From assembly GCA_944474755.1 (NCBI GenBank), contig OX104113.1, positions 51,723,644-51,787,643 on the forward strand: DNA of 64,000 nucleotides. Reading direction: 5' to 3'. The stretch comes from Limnoperna fortunei. Taxonomy: Eukaryota; Mollusca; Bivalvia; Mytilida; Modiolidae. The position numbers and the translations under genes are program-made. The notes under the pieces are model-generated. The model ran no database searches. It was not told where the DNA came from and worked only from the letters and a program-made list of their open reading frames with translations. The stretch's first letter is position 1; every line of letters starts with the position of its first letter. This document shows positions 24,101 through 34,138 of this stretch, piece by piece.

Positions 24101-27100
24101 AAAAATTAATATTAATTCAAAATATATATATTTAAGTTGAAAAAACTCTTCCTGAGTGTGCAGTTTCGTATAATCCTAACCCTTCCTTCTGAAACGAGAG
24201 TAAAAGAAGAAAAATGCAGACAATGCGCCCATTTTTACTGTAATAATTTCCATTTAATGCAAATAACATGCACAGTAATGCTTCTGATTAATTTTCACAT
24301 ACATGGCCGCCTGCCTTACAAGGCCTTTCAGTTATAAAGAAATGACTAACATACCATATCTCCTCCTTGTTGTGTAGCTATATGTACAGGAACTGACAAT
24401 GACTGTGCTGTAAACAAATAGAAAAAAAGACTCATGTACAATGAATATCAACACCTTTCTTCTTCATTATTTAAAATCTACAGTAGACTACATGTACAGC
24501 GGCAGTGTTGTTTAGGTAGTTAGTCATGGATTATTGATCCATAGACTCCAGACAAGGTGTGTTATGTTTCAATTTTGATTGTGAGGATTGCTATATATAG
24601 TTTTCCAGTGGCAGGTTTCCAAAGCTTCTTATAATTTCATTATTTAAACATGGTGGTCATGACGAAACCAAAAAAAATTGCTGAAGCTGGAGTCTAACAT
24701 GAAACAAATACCTAAATACTAGAAAATTGTATTGCCATTTTACACAATCTCTGTAAATTTCTTAATGACCTGCAGTGTAATAACCTTCATTATATCTTTT
24801 TTACAAAAATCAAAACATTATATCAGCCATACTAGTATTTCTCAACATGTGACAAGAATCACTGGTATTTTTATTATTTGCACCTTATTACGTCACCCAC
24901 CTTGTGTTCTAGGTTGTGCATGTTGTGGCATTACTTGTGATGTGTATTGTATCGTTGTAGGTAGCTGAATTCCTGTATCAAGCTCAGACACAGCAGGTTC
25001 TAAAGCTTTTGACTGGTGCAGCTTGCTTTCCCATAACTAAATAAATCAAAATAGAAAAGATAGGGCTAATTGTTCAAGAACAATTAGAAAGGTCTTTCCC
25101 AGATACCTTTATGAAATTAATTTTTCTTCATCTCTTGTTGTGAACTTGACTACATAAGTTACTGAACCATTTTTTAAGCGGAATTGACTATTTCTGTGGT
25201 CCTGAGTAAAGAAATACATGGTTGTCAAGGGACTTTCGTGGCCGTTACTAAGGACAAAATGGCACTTCCGGTTGTAAAATGACATATTTCAATAAAGTAC
25301 ATCATCCTGATTTAAAAAATATATGGTTGCTAAGGACTTTTTGTAATGGTGACCTGGTTGCTATGGTATGACCTTGACCTGTGACCTTTAAATTTGGGCT
25401 AAAATTGAAGGCCTTTACTTGATGATCATGTTAAACCTACATGTTTACTATATTATCTGTAACGGTTTTCAAGTTGTATGCCAAAAACTGATTAACTGAA
25501 ATGAGCCAAGAGCCCGAACTCGAAAACGGTTCATCGTACAGTTTCGGACCAAATGTATCAAATGAAGGCCTTGATGAGAGGAGTATTTTTCCCATTTATT
25601 GTCTTCTTCTATCTTTTATAGTTTTTGAGTTGTAATGATAACAAGATTGGAGGCCTAAGGTCGAGGTCACTTCTGAACTTTGACTTTGAGATTTTCTTTA
25701 AGGACATGTCACAGGACGATAAACGGTGAAGACCTTTTGTGATTTCGACTTACGGTTTGTGAGTTTTTGTGATAAGCTGAGTCCTTGAAACATTCAAGGT
25801 ATACCGCTCGCCTTCGCTAGTCAGAAATTTTTAGCCAAAATATGTCATAAAGTTGTCCCAAAAGTTCCTTAACATTTGTCACTTTTTAGTTTTCTTGTAT
25901 CTGTTATAGTTCCAGAGATTACGCGATAACAAGGTTTTCGGGGTTTGGGCAGATAACTCTGTAAAGAAAAATGTTTCGATTTCACAGGGTGAATTCCGAA
26001 TAGACTTTCAGTGTCCAAAACTTGTTGCGAAAGACCAAAATGATATGTCGCGTACTTTTTAAACTGTTTGGGTTTGAAAGTTGGCGGAAAAAAAAAAAAA
26101 AAAAAATAATCAAAGCAAAAGCAAGAAGGTCTTCCCACTGGAAGTGGGAAAGACCTTAATAATAACAATATTCACCCTTTACTTTACTGTCCGTTTATGA
26201 CATAAGTTTATTGTAACATTGTTGTTACTGACGCTGACAACAATTCATCTTTTTGTCATTTGTGTATATGCCTTCAATAAAGATGGCAGTGGTCATTGAA
26301 ACTTTGGCACATTTTTTTTTAATTATTAAAACTTATACATGTACTAAAACAAAAACGGAAAAAATGCAAAAGGGAATGTGTGTATTTTTCTAATGAACAG
26401 TTTTCATGCAACTTACATGTATATATTACTCAAACCTGCCTTAAGTGACCTTTAAAGGGAAATTGTAAAAAAGGTCACAAAAGACAGGGGGTCTTTATAC
26501 ACAGGTAATGATGTCTGCATACCAATATATTAACACAGTCATGTTGTAAGCTTGTGAAAGAGTGAACTGTAGACCTGTATTGTTTGTTTTATTAAGTAAA
26601 CAGTAAAATATGACATTTATTTTATGTATATAACGCAATTACAAAACACAATATACAACAATAATGAGTGTTTTGATTACCGCAGCCTGCAGCGCAGGTC
26701 AACTTTTTCCCCCCATTTAGTTGTTGTATTTTTTTTTTGTATTGGTTTTACTATTTTCCTCGCTCTATGTAGAAAGTGCAAGTCGGTTTAGAACCAGTGT
26801 ACACCGGTTTCGAGTTGATTATTTCCCTTTGTAAAACAAAATGGCGTGATTATACAATAAACACTCGTTATGAGAAACATCACCATTTCCAACCCGAATG
26901 GCAACACCATCGAATAACAACATTGACAACTATTCAAAATTTACAGTGCAATCTGAACTTCGCTTCTAAGATAATAAAAAGTTTTCGATCGCTTCAAACT
27001 TAAGTGTTCCGTTTCCAAGAAGCTTGATATTTGACAACAATGCCAATGGTCTAAGAATCTTTTTTTTCGTCAGATAGGGTTTATTTATTGCTTAATGATT

Positions 27101-30100
27101 TTAACAGTCCCAATAGTCGTTTTAGACAGGTTTTCTTGGAAAAAAAACATTAACTTTAATGCGTTTTTCGAACTTTTTTTATTGTTTTAGGTTATTATTC
27201 TTTTTCTTGGATGTTTTCGGATATTCGAGCTACCGAAGTCCCCCCAGTTATTTCCTCAAGTCACCTGATGGTTCACAGAAGATACTTGTATATGATCTGG
27301 TCCAAATAATTCACCAAGACTACCAATTTATCAGTAAATATGTAATTCCAATAAAAACGGAAAACAATATGCGTATTTAACATTTTTTCAAAGGATTTAC
27401 ATCTTTCAACTGGATTACGCGCCATTTGTTTATTTACCGAATGTGACTAATTACCGGAAGTGAACAATGAAGAAAAGTAAAGTACAATGGCCCATAATAA
27501 AAAATTGTACTTTTTTTCATAAACAAACACTTTCAATTGGTTTCAAACTTCTTTCAAAGTGTATTGTATTTTAACAATTTTCTTATAAATATATGAGCTG
27601 CACTTGAAAGAGTAAAGATGTATAGTTATTATTGACATCATGATAAGTTCTGTAGATGGGTGTCGCATGAAGCAATTTTGATCAGCACAACTTTGTCCAA
27701 GTGGAAGTGTGCTGAACAGAAGAATTATTTCTGGGTTTAATGTTATGTTATTCTATCTATCTTCTTTGAAAATTTTGCTCAGATAAACATGGCATGTTCA
27801 TAACAATCTGAAATATTACGATGTATACAAGAACTTGATGAATGATGTTTATGTCTGTAACTATACATGTACAAATATTTTTAGTTGATCTATTTTTATT
27901 TGTGAATACCTTGTATGGCTACAAGTAGTGAAGTAGATAGAAAATTGTCACTATATCTGGTGCTTTTTCTCATTGATTTTATAATGATAAAGGATATGTG
28001 CTATTTTACATTGCATACCATCATTAATAATGAAAAAGAAAGAAAAAAAAGTTAATCTAAGTGTGTAATGGTTTAAAAACACAAGAGTACTATTTAGTAT
28101 TTTAAAGAAAGACTTATTTTACTGAATAGCTTTGTGGCTTTTGATTTTTTTCTCTGTCATATGTTGAATATTTATTGGAAATTTGTGTTATGTAGGGAGA
28201 ACTGATACTAGTAAGTTAATACAACTATTTTTTCTGGTCTTTCATTGATACTTTATCATCCATTGATACTTTATCATCAATAATTTAAAAAAAAAACTTA
28301 AAATACACGCAAATAACAATATAAATGCACAAAACAAAAGAAGCTTTTGCAATATTTGATGCACACCCCAGAGCCGTGGTAGATACATGCATGCCTAATC
28401 ATACAACAATAAACCAATCGAAAATGACAAATGAAACTAGTGCAATGATATCATATTACTTTGTACATTGCCAGCTGTGGCACAAACAAATAATGTACCT
28501 GTGTTATGAAATTTTGTTATACATGTAATATAAATATTTATTTAAGTAGAATTTTCAAACGTTTTGTTGTTGTTGCTTTAATAATAATAAACTTTAATTA
28601 CAAGTGGTATAAGGGAAATAACTCAAGCAAAATAATTTGATTATATCAAGGGACTCTGTACATGTATAACCTACCCCTTCCAAATATTATCACAGACAGA
28701 TGGGAGATGCCTATCCAGTCTCCTGTACCCAACTGTTAGAGATTAACAAGAGGCCCAACGGCCACAAACTGGAATTGCATTGGTACACTAAGCCTGATCG
28801 TGCATTCAAGAATTATGCTGTACTATAACATCATATATAGAATGAATTAATCAAAGTAAAGATCATCTATGATGGATGTAAGTGGCGACTCGTTTGTGGT
28901 TGTTGAGGCCTTTCAGTATTCACTTTCTCAGTAACGATGAATTCCACTTCTGTCCAGGGTTATTATCTATTTCGTTTTAAACTGGTAGAAATTATTGAAA
29001 TTTAAGAGTTTAATGAGATTGGAAACATTAAGGTAGGGCTTTTCATGAAGATAATTAAATTCTGAACAGAAATAATTAAAAACCCTTGTAGATAGGGGTA
29101 AAGTAATATTTTTTACAATGTTTAAAAGTTGGCAGGTAAAGACTCAGTTTCTTCTCTGCTCCCACACTATAACAAAATCAACCCAGTATCATTCGAAAGC
29201 TGAAGTAAATCTATTTTTACTGCTCCCTGTGATCAAACTCTGATGTCTCCTTCAATTTTGCATTGAATTTATGTATAATTAAAGGGAAACAACTCACACT
29301 GACTAATAAACAAACACACTCATTTGCACCATATACATAACAAACTCTGAACATGCCTGAAACTCTATTTCAATTATCTAACACTGCCTTTTACATCCAA
29401 TTCAACAAAATTTCACTACTATACTACATGCACTTCTGTTAATGCAAACTATATTTACAATATAAACAATAAATCACCTGTTTTAATTCCTGTAATACTT
29501 GTTCATCTACCCCTTCATCAAGGAAGGCTTCTCTGACATTAGCAATTACATCATCTACTACTGATCTGTATAGCCTTGGCTGAAATGGACAAAATTGACT
29601 TAAATGAAGCAGACAATTATAACAAAATTTAAAACCAGTCTTTTACACAAATTTACCCCACCCCCTTTTACACCTCCTAAAGAATCTTACACAAAGGTGA
29701 AGCAAGTGGGGATCTATAGCACTGAATGTTTTGTTGATCTGTGCTGTGCGAGATGTAAATGCTTTGAACCATACTATATGGTCGGATTGAATGGCATTTC
29801 AACAAATTTCTATCAAACAGATGAAAGTACCTATTTCTTTTGTAAACCAACAACTTTCACATCTTATACCCTGGACTCTCCATTGTTTTTTATTCGACAT
29901 CCAATCAAAACCCAGAAAACAAGAATCTTGTTATGCTACCATAAAATGTTTTGTTTTAGTCATTTTGATTGCATAACACAAGGCAATATTTGGACATTTT
30001 TTTGTTTATGTTTTATTTCTGCCCACCCACATCCCCAAATAGTAAATGAAAACTGTTAAACTTTTATTTGCACCAATGAGGCAGAAGAATTTGGTCTATG

Positions 30101-31197
30101 GACAACAGCATTCATAATGTTCATAAGTTAAGAGAATTATTTTTATGGAGAAAAAATATCTAAGGAAGTGATACATGTATATATATAGTTGAAACACACA
30201 CAACTTGTTATAACATCAGGAGAAAGTGAAATGTCCCATCAAAGTATAAAAAAGCACTGGACTGCAGAGGATTCTCTGACTACCCACTCCCATGACAGAC
30301 TTCACAATATTTCACTAGTCATGGTTCAAAGAAAGCAGATGATTTCCCATTTTTTATTGTTCTTTTTTATATTAGAACTATATTTGTTGTTTAACATGTG
30401 ATTTGTCAGCTACATCATGACATCCAGTTTTTAACATGTATGACAGAAGCGGTGACATCCCGGTAGTCCGACAACCCACAAGAGTCTAACAAATTGTCAC
30501 ATATTTAGGGGTCACCACACTCTAAAAAAGTGACTTCTCCCTGGCAGCCAAACAGGGAGAAGTCAGGTCCTGATAGGGAGACTTCAGGAGACATTAGGGA
30601 GAAGTCAGGGGGACCGTACAAATAATTAATTTCGCAGTAGTTACATACATTTTTCATTATTTACATCAATTTCCAGGATTATTTCTCGAGTGTTTTAAAA
30701 CCATAACACACTTAGATTAAGTTTTTTTCTTTCTTTTTCAGGAGTGATACCCAATGAATACTGAACCATTTACAAGTATTTTACGTCCCGAAGACTATGC
30801 AAGTTATATTCTATTTGGAATCCATAATATAAAACTTTATTTATAAAGTTTATATTATATGTTTGTAAAAAAAAAATATACTGTGTCATGTGAGAAAAGG
30901 GGGGTTTATTAAAAATAAATGAGATGGTTATTTATTTTTGATAGAATGTAAAATTTATAGCAAAATTTATATAAATTTCAAACAAAACACATTTAACAAG
31001 CAACAGCTTATAACGGCTAAAATCTGGCAGGTCTGCGACAGGTAAAATAGTGCGCTACATTACAAAAACAAGATGGATTCCATTGTTTTCTCCGATTCAT
31101 CCAGTATTTTTTTCTGAAAATATGAATAACCCAATAAAAGATCTGTACTTTAGTCGAAAATATACAAGAAACTCACCACCTGATTAGGTGTAGCCAT
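12010..31197 (-). CDS. GTF2A1: Transcription initiation factor IIA large subunit (TFIIA alpha/beta), nine exons
   Basis: TFIIA stabilises TBP on the TATA box during RNA polymerase II initiation. Nine exons (31177-31197, 29478-29579, 24901-25036, 24355-24407, 19878-19977, 17266-17390, 14534-14671, 13314-13403, 12010-12117) join with consistent phases to give 290 aa and a stop. Residues 8-55 (PRLYRSVVDDVIANVREAF, then LDEGVDEQVLQELK) are the conserved N-terminal helical domain that pairs with the small subunit. Residues 56-179 are a Gln-rich linker. Residues 194-225 are strongly acidic. Residues 236-290 (DPTDLFDTDNVVVCQYDK ... NKWKFYLKDG ... GDAEW) are the C-terminal beta-barrel half. A taspase-1 type site lies at 186-192. 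The protein is shorter than the human one (376 aa), mostly in the linker. It spans 19.2 kb with repeat-filled introns. Confidence 0.97.
12118..13313 (-). other. GTF2A1 intron 8
   Basis: It contains the decoy exon-8 copy (13209-13303) and a small hairpin with arms GGGTATGAT and ATCATACCC near 12360-12390. Nothing else is recognised. Confidence 0.8.
13209..13303 (-). pseudogene. Partial duplicate of GTF2A1 exon 8 end with its splice donor
   Basis: The 25-base stretch at 13309-13333 (exon end plus donor) recurs exactly at 13209-13233. The adjoining coding bases also resemble each other, reading NGIVCQYDK against the real NVVVCQYDK. A second shared piece (TCTGTGTCAAAT) lies at 13291-13302 and 13342-13353. 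About 45-50 bases of unrelated sequence interrupt the copy. I read it as a broken tandem duplication giving a decoy 5' splice site. Confidence 0.7.
13314..13403 (-). CDS. GTF2A1: GTF2A1 exon 8
   Basis: Thirty codons from EPLNSEDDVSDED to VVVCQYDK, highly conserved in animals. The acceptor is GTTTACAG and the donor GTAATT. A partial copy of its 3' end, including the donor, lies 100 bp downstream in the intron. Confidence 0.97.
13404..14533 (-). other. GTF2A1 intron 7
   Basis: A 1.1-kb intron. No mobile element or coding segment is recognised in it. Confidence 0.8.
14534..14671 (-). CDS. GTF2A1: GTF2A1 exon 7 (cleavage site and acidic region)
   Basis: It begins NPQGLLQFDGADDTSSE, then a run of eight Asp and a D/N/E-rich tract. 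The GAT/GAC triplet run is microsatellite-like and may vary in length. The donor GTTAAA is the weakest of the gene but keeps the frame into exon 8. Confidence 0.95.
14633..14653 (-). other. GTF2A1: Predicted taspase-1 cleavage site in TFIIA
   Basis: The codons encode Q186-F187-D188-G189-A190-D191-D192. In vertebrates and flies taspase-1 cuts the TFIIA precursor within Q-(F/I/L/V)-D|G followed by acidic residues. The motif and its position just before the acidic tract match, so cleavage between D188 and G189 is predicted. Confidence 0.8.
14672..17265 (-). other. GTF2A1 intron 6
   Basis: It holds copy A of a dispersed repeat (about 15180-15690). A second repeat-like stretch near 16790-17095 has two diverged units sharing AAAATGGTCAAAGTC / AAAATGGCCAAAGTC. 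Confidence 0.75.
15180..15690. repeat. Dispersed repeat, copy A
   Basis: Phrases such as GACCAGAAAATTGCGGAAAAA, CCAAGATGAAGACATCC and GATGCCATTTGCATTTTAC recur in the same order near 22618-23860. The family is not recognised. Copy B differs by carrying a 719-bp insertion. Confidence 0.6.
17266..17390 (-). CDS. GTF2A1: GTF2A1 exon 6
   Basis: A Gln-rich linker exon (GNGQFIIQGAIPQQQQ, then TTIPQQATLVQRQ). The acceptor is ATTTGCAG and the donor GTAATT. It ends in phase 0. Confidence 0.95.
18564..18678. repeat. 115-bp hairpin
   Basis: The outer arms are ATCTTACATTAGTAC and GTACTAATGTAAGAT. The inner arms are ATTATCGGATTTCTCCAAT and its complement, and both are nearly perfect inverted copies. No target duplication is seen. 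It may be a foldback MITE. Confidence 0.65.
19136..19673 (+). mobile_element. Helentron/pearl-like non-autonomous element with 3' hairpin
   Basis: The 5' end ATACCCCGCCAC (19136-19147) is the exact reverse complement of the 3' end GTGGCGGGGTAT (19662-19673). That 3' end is also one arm of a terminal hairpin (loop TTCGT). The core has two nearly identical units 158 bp apart (starting about 19285 and 19443), then a GACGGACTGACGGACAGACA run. Tandem core, sub-terminal inverted repeats and 3' stem-loop are features reported for Helentron-related elements. No coding capacity. Confidence 0.65.
19878..19977 (-). CDS. GTF2A1: GTF2A1 exon 5
   Basis: A linker exon starting SQPAAVAAMALPQGVFQQQL. The acceptor is TTTTTCAG and the donor GTAAGT. 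It ends one base into a codon, which exon 6 completes. Confidence 0.93.
20348..20465 (+). repeat. Degenerate tRNA-SINE-like stretch
   Basis: GCCTCCATGGACAGATGGG followed by TAAGGTTGTCATC resembles the tRNA-like head of molluscan SINEs, but the B box is not recognisable. Weak call. Confidence 0.3.
20736..21300. repeat. Minisatellite, about 39-bp unit
   Basis: About 14 copies, some shortened, of a unit reading roughly CTTAATATGGAATGTTCTG then ACACAAAGTTTTTCGCTGGC. Three central units near 20930-21050 are almost identical, which suggests recent slippage. The array lies in GTF2A1 intron 4. Confidence 0.9.
22606..23860. repeat. Dispersed repeat, copy B, split by a DNA transposon
   Basis: It matches copy A (15180-15690) on both sides of the insertion at 22771-23489. 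The left part shares CCAGAAAATTGCGGAAAAA. The right part shares the ATTGTTGTTAAAA, CGAAACCAAA and GACACCATTTGCATTTTAC phrases. Confidence 0.6.
22771..23489. mobile_element. 719-bp non-autonomous pogo/Tigger-like DNA transposon
   Basis: Perfect 19-bp terminal inverted repeats, CAGTAGTCCCCCTCTTATA at 22771-22789 and its complement at 23471-23489, are flanked on both sides by TA. A CAGT-type end and TA target duplication are typical of pogo/Tigger members of the Tc1-mariner superfamily. No transposase is visible, so it is non-autonomous. Confidence 0.8.
24355..24407 (-). CDS. GTF2A1: GTF2A1 exon 4
   Basis: A 53-bp linker exon encoding AQSLSVPVHIATQQGGDM, with the first codon completed from exon 3. 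The acceptor is GTTTACAG and the donor GTATGT. Confidence 0.9.
24408..24900 (-). other. GTF2A1 intron 3
   Basis: A 493-bp intron with no recognised element. Confidence 0.85.
24901..25036 (-). CDS. GTF2A1: GTF2A1 exon 3
   Basis: The acceptor is ATTTAG and the donor GTGGGT. It begins LWESKLHQSKA, the last conserved segment of the N-terminal domain, and runs into the linker. It ends one base into a codon. Confidence 0.95.
25037..29477 (-). other. GTF2A1 intron 2
   Basis: It contains the 1.07-kb hairpin-ended repeat (25086-26157), a small 18-bp tandem duplication at about 28242-28277 and a short fragment AACAAGAGGCCCAACGG at about 28747-28763 that resembles the 5' end of the 61.3-kb element. 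The rest is unassigned. Confidence 0.8.
25086..26157 (+). mobile_element. 1.07-kb element with 5' end repeated in a 3' hairpin
   Basis: The 5' sequence AAGGTCTTTCCCA (25089-25101) is the exact complement of the right arm of the 3' hairpin at 26126-26157 (arms AAGGTCTTCCCAC and GTGGGAAAGACCTT). The architecture matches the 19.1-kb element but the sequence is a different family. No coding capacity is seen. A Helentron-like origin is inferred. Confidence 0.6.
29478..29579 (-). CDS. GTF2A1: GTF2A1 exon 2
   Basis: The acceptor is ATTTCAG and the donor GTGATT. Its 34 codons carry most of the conserved N-terminal TFIIA domain, ending VLQELKQ. Confidence 0.96.
29580..31176 (-). other. GTF2A1 intron 1
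   Basis: A 1.6-kb intron. It contains a perfect 13-bp hairpin at 30531-30565 followed by further copies of GGGAGAAGTCAGG-like sequence up to about 30612. Confidence 0.8.
30531..30565. repeat. Perfect 13-bp hairpin
   Basis: TGACTTCTCCCTG and CAGGGAGAAGTCA are separated by 9 bases. Partial copies of the arm follow within 50 bases. Confidence 0.8.
31177..31197 (-). CDS. GTF2A1: GTF2A1 exon 1 (start codon)
   Basis: Seven codons encode MATPNQV, followed by donor GTGAGT. The exon ends in phase 0, and exon 2 begins exactly with the conserved PRLYRSV. The ATG lies about 70 bp from the start inferred from the TATA box at 31293-31300. Confidence 0.9.
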
Positions 31198-31772
31198 AAC
31201 TGTATTAGTGTATTTACGTCCGAGGAAAATCTGTCATATATTCCTCAGACAAGTGGGCTCTAAGAAAGCCGACGAAAAACTCCACTGCGTTGCTTATATA
31301 GCCCAGTATAAAACCTAGATTCACTAGGTGGCGCTTCAAACCAATAAACGTCACACGCACCTGTTTATAACCGTGATCTCGCGATAAGTTGCGTTATTTT
31401 ATGCGAACCGGTGACCTTTTCCCGGGAAATTTAAAAACACTTGTTTTCGTAATAAAGGTATAGAAATTATGATATTGTTTGATTAAAATTCGCTTTACAG
31501 AATGACAATTCCGTGAAAATGGAGAGTATCGGAACATTTTTGTTGCGACATACTCTCTCTCTCTTTCTCGTTTATTTTTAGCTCAATTTATCCATAATCT
31601 GCCAAATGAAATTTGTTTCAAGTTAACTGAGCACGCTTTTTCCGTCAAAATGAAGGTCAACAGTTTATTATACCTTCTAGTGAGATATATAAAAAATACA
31701 AACCCTGGACACTTCCCCAAAAACGGGTACAATTAACAACTACATGTGTCATTGGCATTTTGCCGCTCTGTT
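31198..31772 (-). promoter_or_regulatory. GTF2A1 5' UTR and proximal promoter region
   Basis: It holds the TATA box (31293-31300) and locally raised CpG content near 31290-31440. The upstream limit is set by the LTR retrotransposon, which begins 580 bp before the ATG. Confidence 0.55.
31293..31300 (-). promoter_or_regulatory. TATA box of GTF2A1
   Basis: TATATAAG within GGGCTATATAAGCAACG lies 96 bp upstream of the ATG. Transcription would then start near 31268, within a pyrimidine-rich GGCTTTCTTA, leaving a 5' UTR of about 70 bases. The position and surrounding G/C make this a credible core promoter. Confidence 0.65.
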
Positions 31773-31776
31773 AGAT

Positions 31777-32445
31777 TGTGGCGGTTAAGGCCTACAACTA
31801 GATGGAGTTACCTGCCTTAGTGGTTAAAAATTATTAATATGGATATTATTTTAATTTTTATTAATATGTATGTGTGATTAGAACTTTAAAAATGGTCTTT
31901 ACAATTGTACTTTGATGTTCAGTGATATTTTTAATGATTGATTATAAGTAATTAATTTAATAGTTTTGTAATTTAATGCATGGCATGATACCTTTTTAAC
32001 TGTTCAAATAGATTTAGATTTATGTTTAAAATCATCTGTATTATATTGCTTTATATACGAAGCCAAAGTCTATTGAGACTATTATTATCAAGGCACAAGT
32101 CTTTTCAGACTATGGTCTATTTTAGACTTCGCCTCATGTATAAACTACATGTTAACTGCACTTCTATTTTTATAGCTTATTTTATATTTTAATAAATGTT
32201 GCAACTTTTACTTTGTCTAAATTTGCCCTGTCCAACGATGAGAGTTCAAAGACTCAGGTCCCTGTGTTCGAACCCGAACACTTTTTGTTAACAAGGGGTT
32301 GTAAGTAAACGTGTTCCTGGAGTTGTGAGTTGTTAACACAAAATAAGTAGCCACTGGATAAAATACTGCAGAGATTGCAGAAGCATGGTATAATTTTGGC
32401 TTGGCAGCTCACACTCCACGACAATTCAAAACCCCTCCTGTTACA
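31777..32445 (+). repeat. 5' long terminal repeat
   Basis: A 669-bp LTR starting TGTGG and ending TTACA. It contains an AATAAA near 32191 and the phrase GTTCGAACCCGAAC. Confidence 0.9.
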
Positions 32446-32464
32446 TTTTGGTGGCCAGTGTGGG

Positions 32465-32635
32465 GACCTGAGGTGAAATGTTTGTTCTCTCATCGGACCT
32501 GAGGCGAAACTTTTGTTCTCTCATCGGACCTGAGGTGAAACTTTTGTTCTCTCATCGAACCTGAGGTGAAACGTTTGGTCTCTCATCGACCTCATGTGAA
32601 ACCTTTGCTCTGTCATTGGACCTGAGGTTATTGCA
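32465..32635. repeat. 31-bp tandem repeat inside the LTR element
   Basis: Six starts of a unit like GACCTGAGGTGAAACTTTTG plus TTCTCTCATCG occur at about 32465, 32496, 32527, 32558, 32588 and 32619, just after the primer-binding-like site. The sixth copy is partial. Confidence 0.85.
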
Positions 32636-33469
32636 ATAAAAACTAGTTTTAACAATTAAATTGTACATTTGATACGAGTTTGAAAGTTAGTTATTTTGAA
32701 TTCGATAATTTGAAGGTTATGATTTTTGTCATGCCATGTACATGCTTTCAATTTAGTATATTTCAGATCAGAGTTTAGCTGATGTATGTATGTATTTAAT
32801 AGTATTTGACAGTTAGATTTGAAGTAAAACCGTATGTTCATGAAAAGTTTACTTATTAGTTTATATTGTTACACACAGGCAAAGTCATGTTATTTTTATA
32901 CTCATGAAACTGAGATAGATGTGAGATTGTACAGAATTAAATATTCATAGACCCATAGAAAGGGCTCGTCAATCTTTCATTTTATTTCACGTTTTTGCTT
33001 TATTTATACATTGTGTTTATGTAGATGATTAGCTTAGATGTGACTTGATCATTATGGCAGGACTAACATGAATTAAAACGCAAAAATGAGCCTCTGGTTC
33101 ATGTAGTTCCCAAGGGTCTATATAAAAAGACTGGTCACGGTGTGATTGTTTATTCTTTGTGAAAGTTTCTTAGACATTCATTCTGTCTGTCATTTAGTAT
33201 TAACAGTTACACAAGCCATAGCACTTTACATTGTATTTCGCTGGACGAATATTCATTGTATATGTATTTACTATTGTTGTACTATTTTGCAGAACTTCTT
33301 TTCAGTCCGAGTGACAATATATCTTAATATGAACTGATTGTTCTAAGATGTGAGTGCACGACATCTTTAGAGACTGTGATATAAACTGTGATGATGACCT
33401 GTGTTTGACGTTCCTTCTACCTTGTTTTTGGAAACTCATTATACATTCGTTTTTTTAAGGAGGGAGGAA

Positions 33470-34138
33470 TGTGGCGGTTAAGGCCTACAACTAGATGGAG
33501 TTACCTGCCTTAGTGGTTAAAAATTATTAATATGGATATTATTTTAATTTTTATTAATATGTATGTGTGATTAGAACTTTAAAAATGGTCTTTACAATTG
33601 TACTTTGATGTTCAGTGATATTTTGAATGATTGATTATAAGTAATTAATTTAATAGTTTTGTAATTTAATGCATGGCATGATACCTTTTTAACTGTTCAA
33701 ATAGATTTAGATTTATGTTTAAAATCATCTGTATTATATTGCTTTATATACGAAGCCAAAGTCTATTGAGACTATTATTATCAAGGCACAAGTCTTTTCA
33801 GACTATGGTCTATTTTAGACTTCGCCTCATGTATAAACTACATGTTAACTGCACTTCTATTTTTATAGCTTATTTTATATTTTAATAAATGTTGCAACTT
33901 TTACTTTGTCTAAATTTGCCCTGTCCAACGATGAGAGTTCAAAGACTCAGGTCCCTGTGTTCGAACCCGAACACTTTTTGTTAACAAGGGGTTGTAAGTA
34001 AACGTGTTCCTGGAGTTGTGAGTTGTTAACACAAAATAAGTAGCCACTGGATAAAATACTGCAGAGATTGCAGAAGCATGGTATAATTTTGGCTTGGCAG
34101 CTCACACTCCACGACAATTCAAAACCCCTCCTGTTACA
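33470..34138 (+). repeat. 3' long terminal repeat
   Basis: The second 669-bp LTR copy, preceded directly by the polypurine tract at 33457-33469 and followed by the target duplication AGAT at 34139-34142. Confidence 0.9.

Larger units (their letters stand above)
19978..24354 (-). other. GTF2A1 intron 4
   Basis: A 4.4-kb intron holding a degenerate SINE-like stretch (about 20348-20465), a 39-bp minisatellite (20736-21300), and repeat copy B with a nested DNA transposon (22606-23860). Confidence 0.8.
31777..34138 (+). mobile_element. Young non-autonomous LTR retrotransposon
   Basis: Two direct 669-bp LTRs (31777-32445 and 33470-34138), each running TGTGGCGG...CTGTTACA, differ at one site I could find (near 31931). 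The 4-bp target duplication AGAT flanks both ends. A TGGTGGCCAGTGTGGGG primer-binding-like site begins 3 bases after the 5' LTR, and a polypurine tract AAGGAGGGAGGAA abuts the 3' LTR. The 1024-bp interior has no gag or pol, so the element must be mobilised in trans. The class (probably Gypsy-like) is inferred from the ends only. It lies upstream of GTF2A1. Confidence 0.9.

Noticed and set aside
29604..30059. 151-codon + strand frame
   Set aside because: It lies antisense in GTF2A1 intron 1 with no recognisable motif and a composition like the flanking intron.
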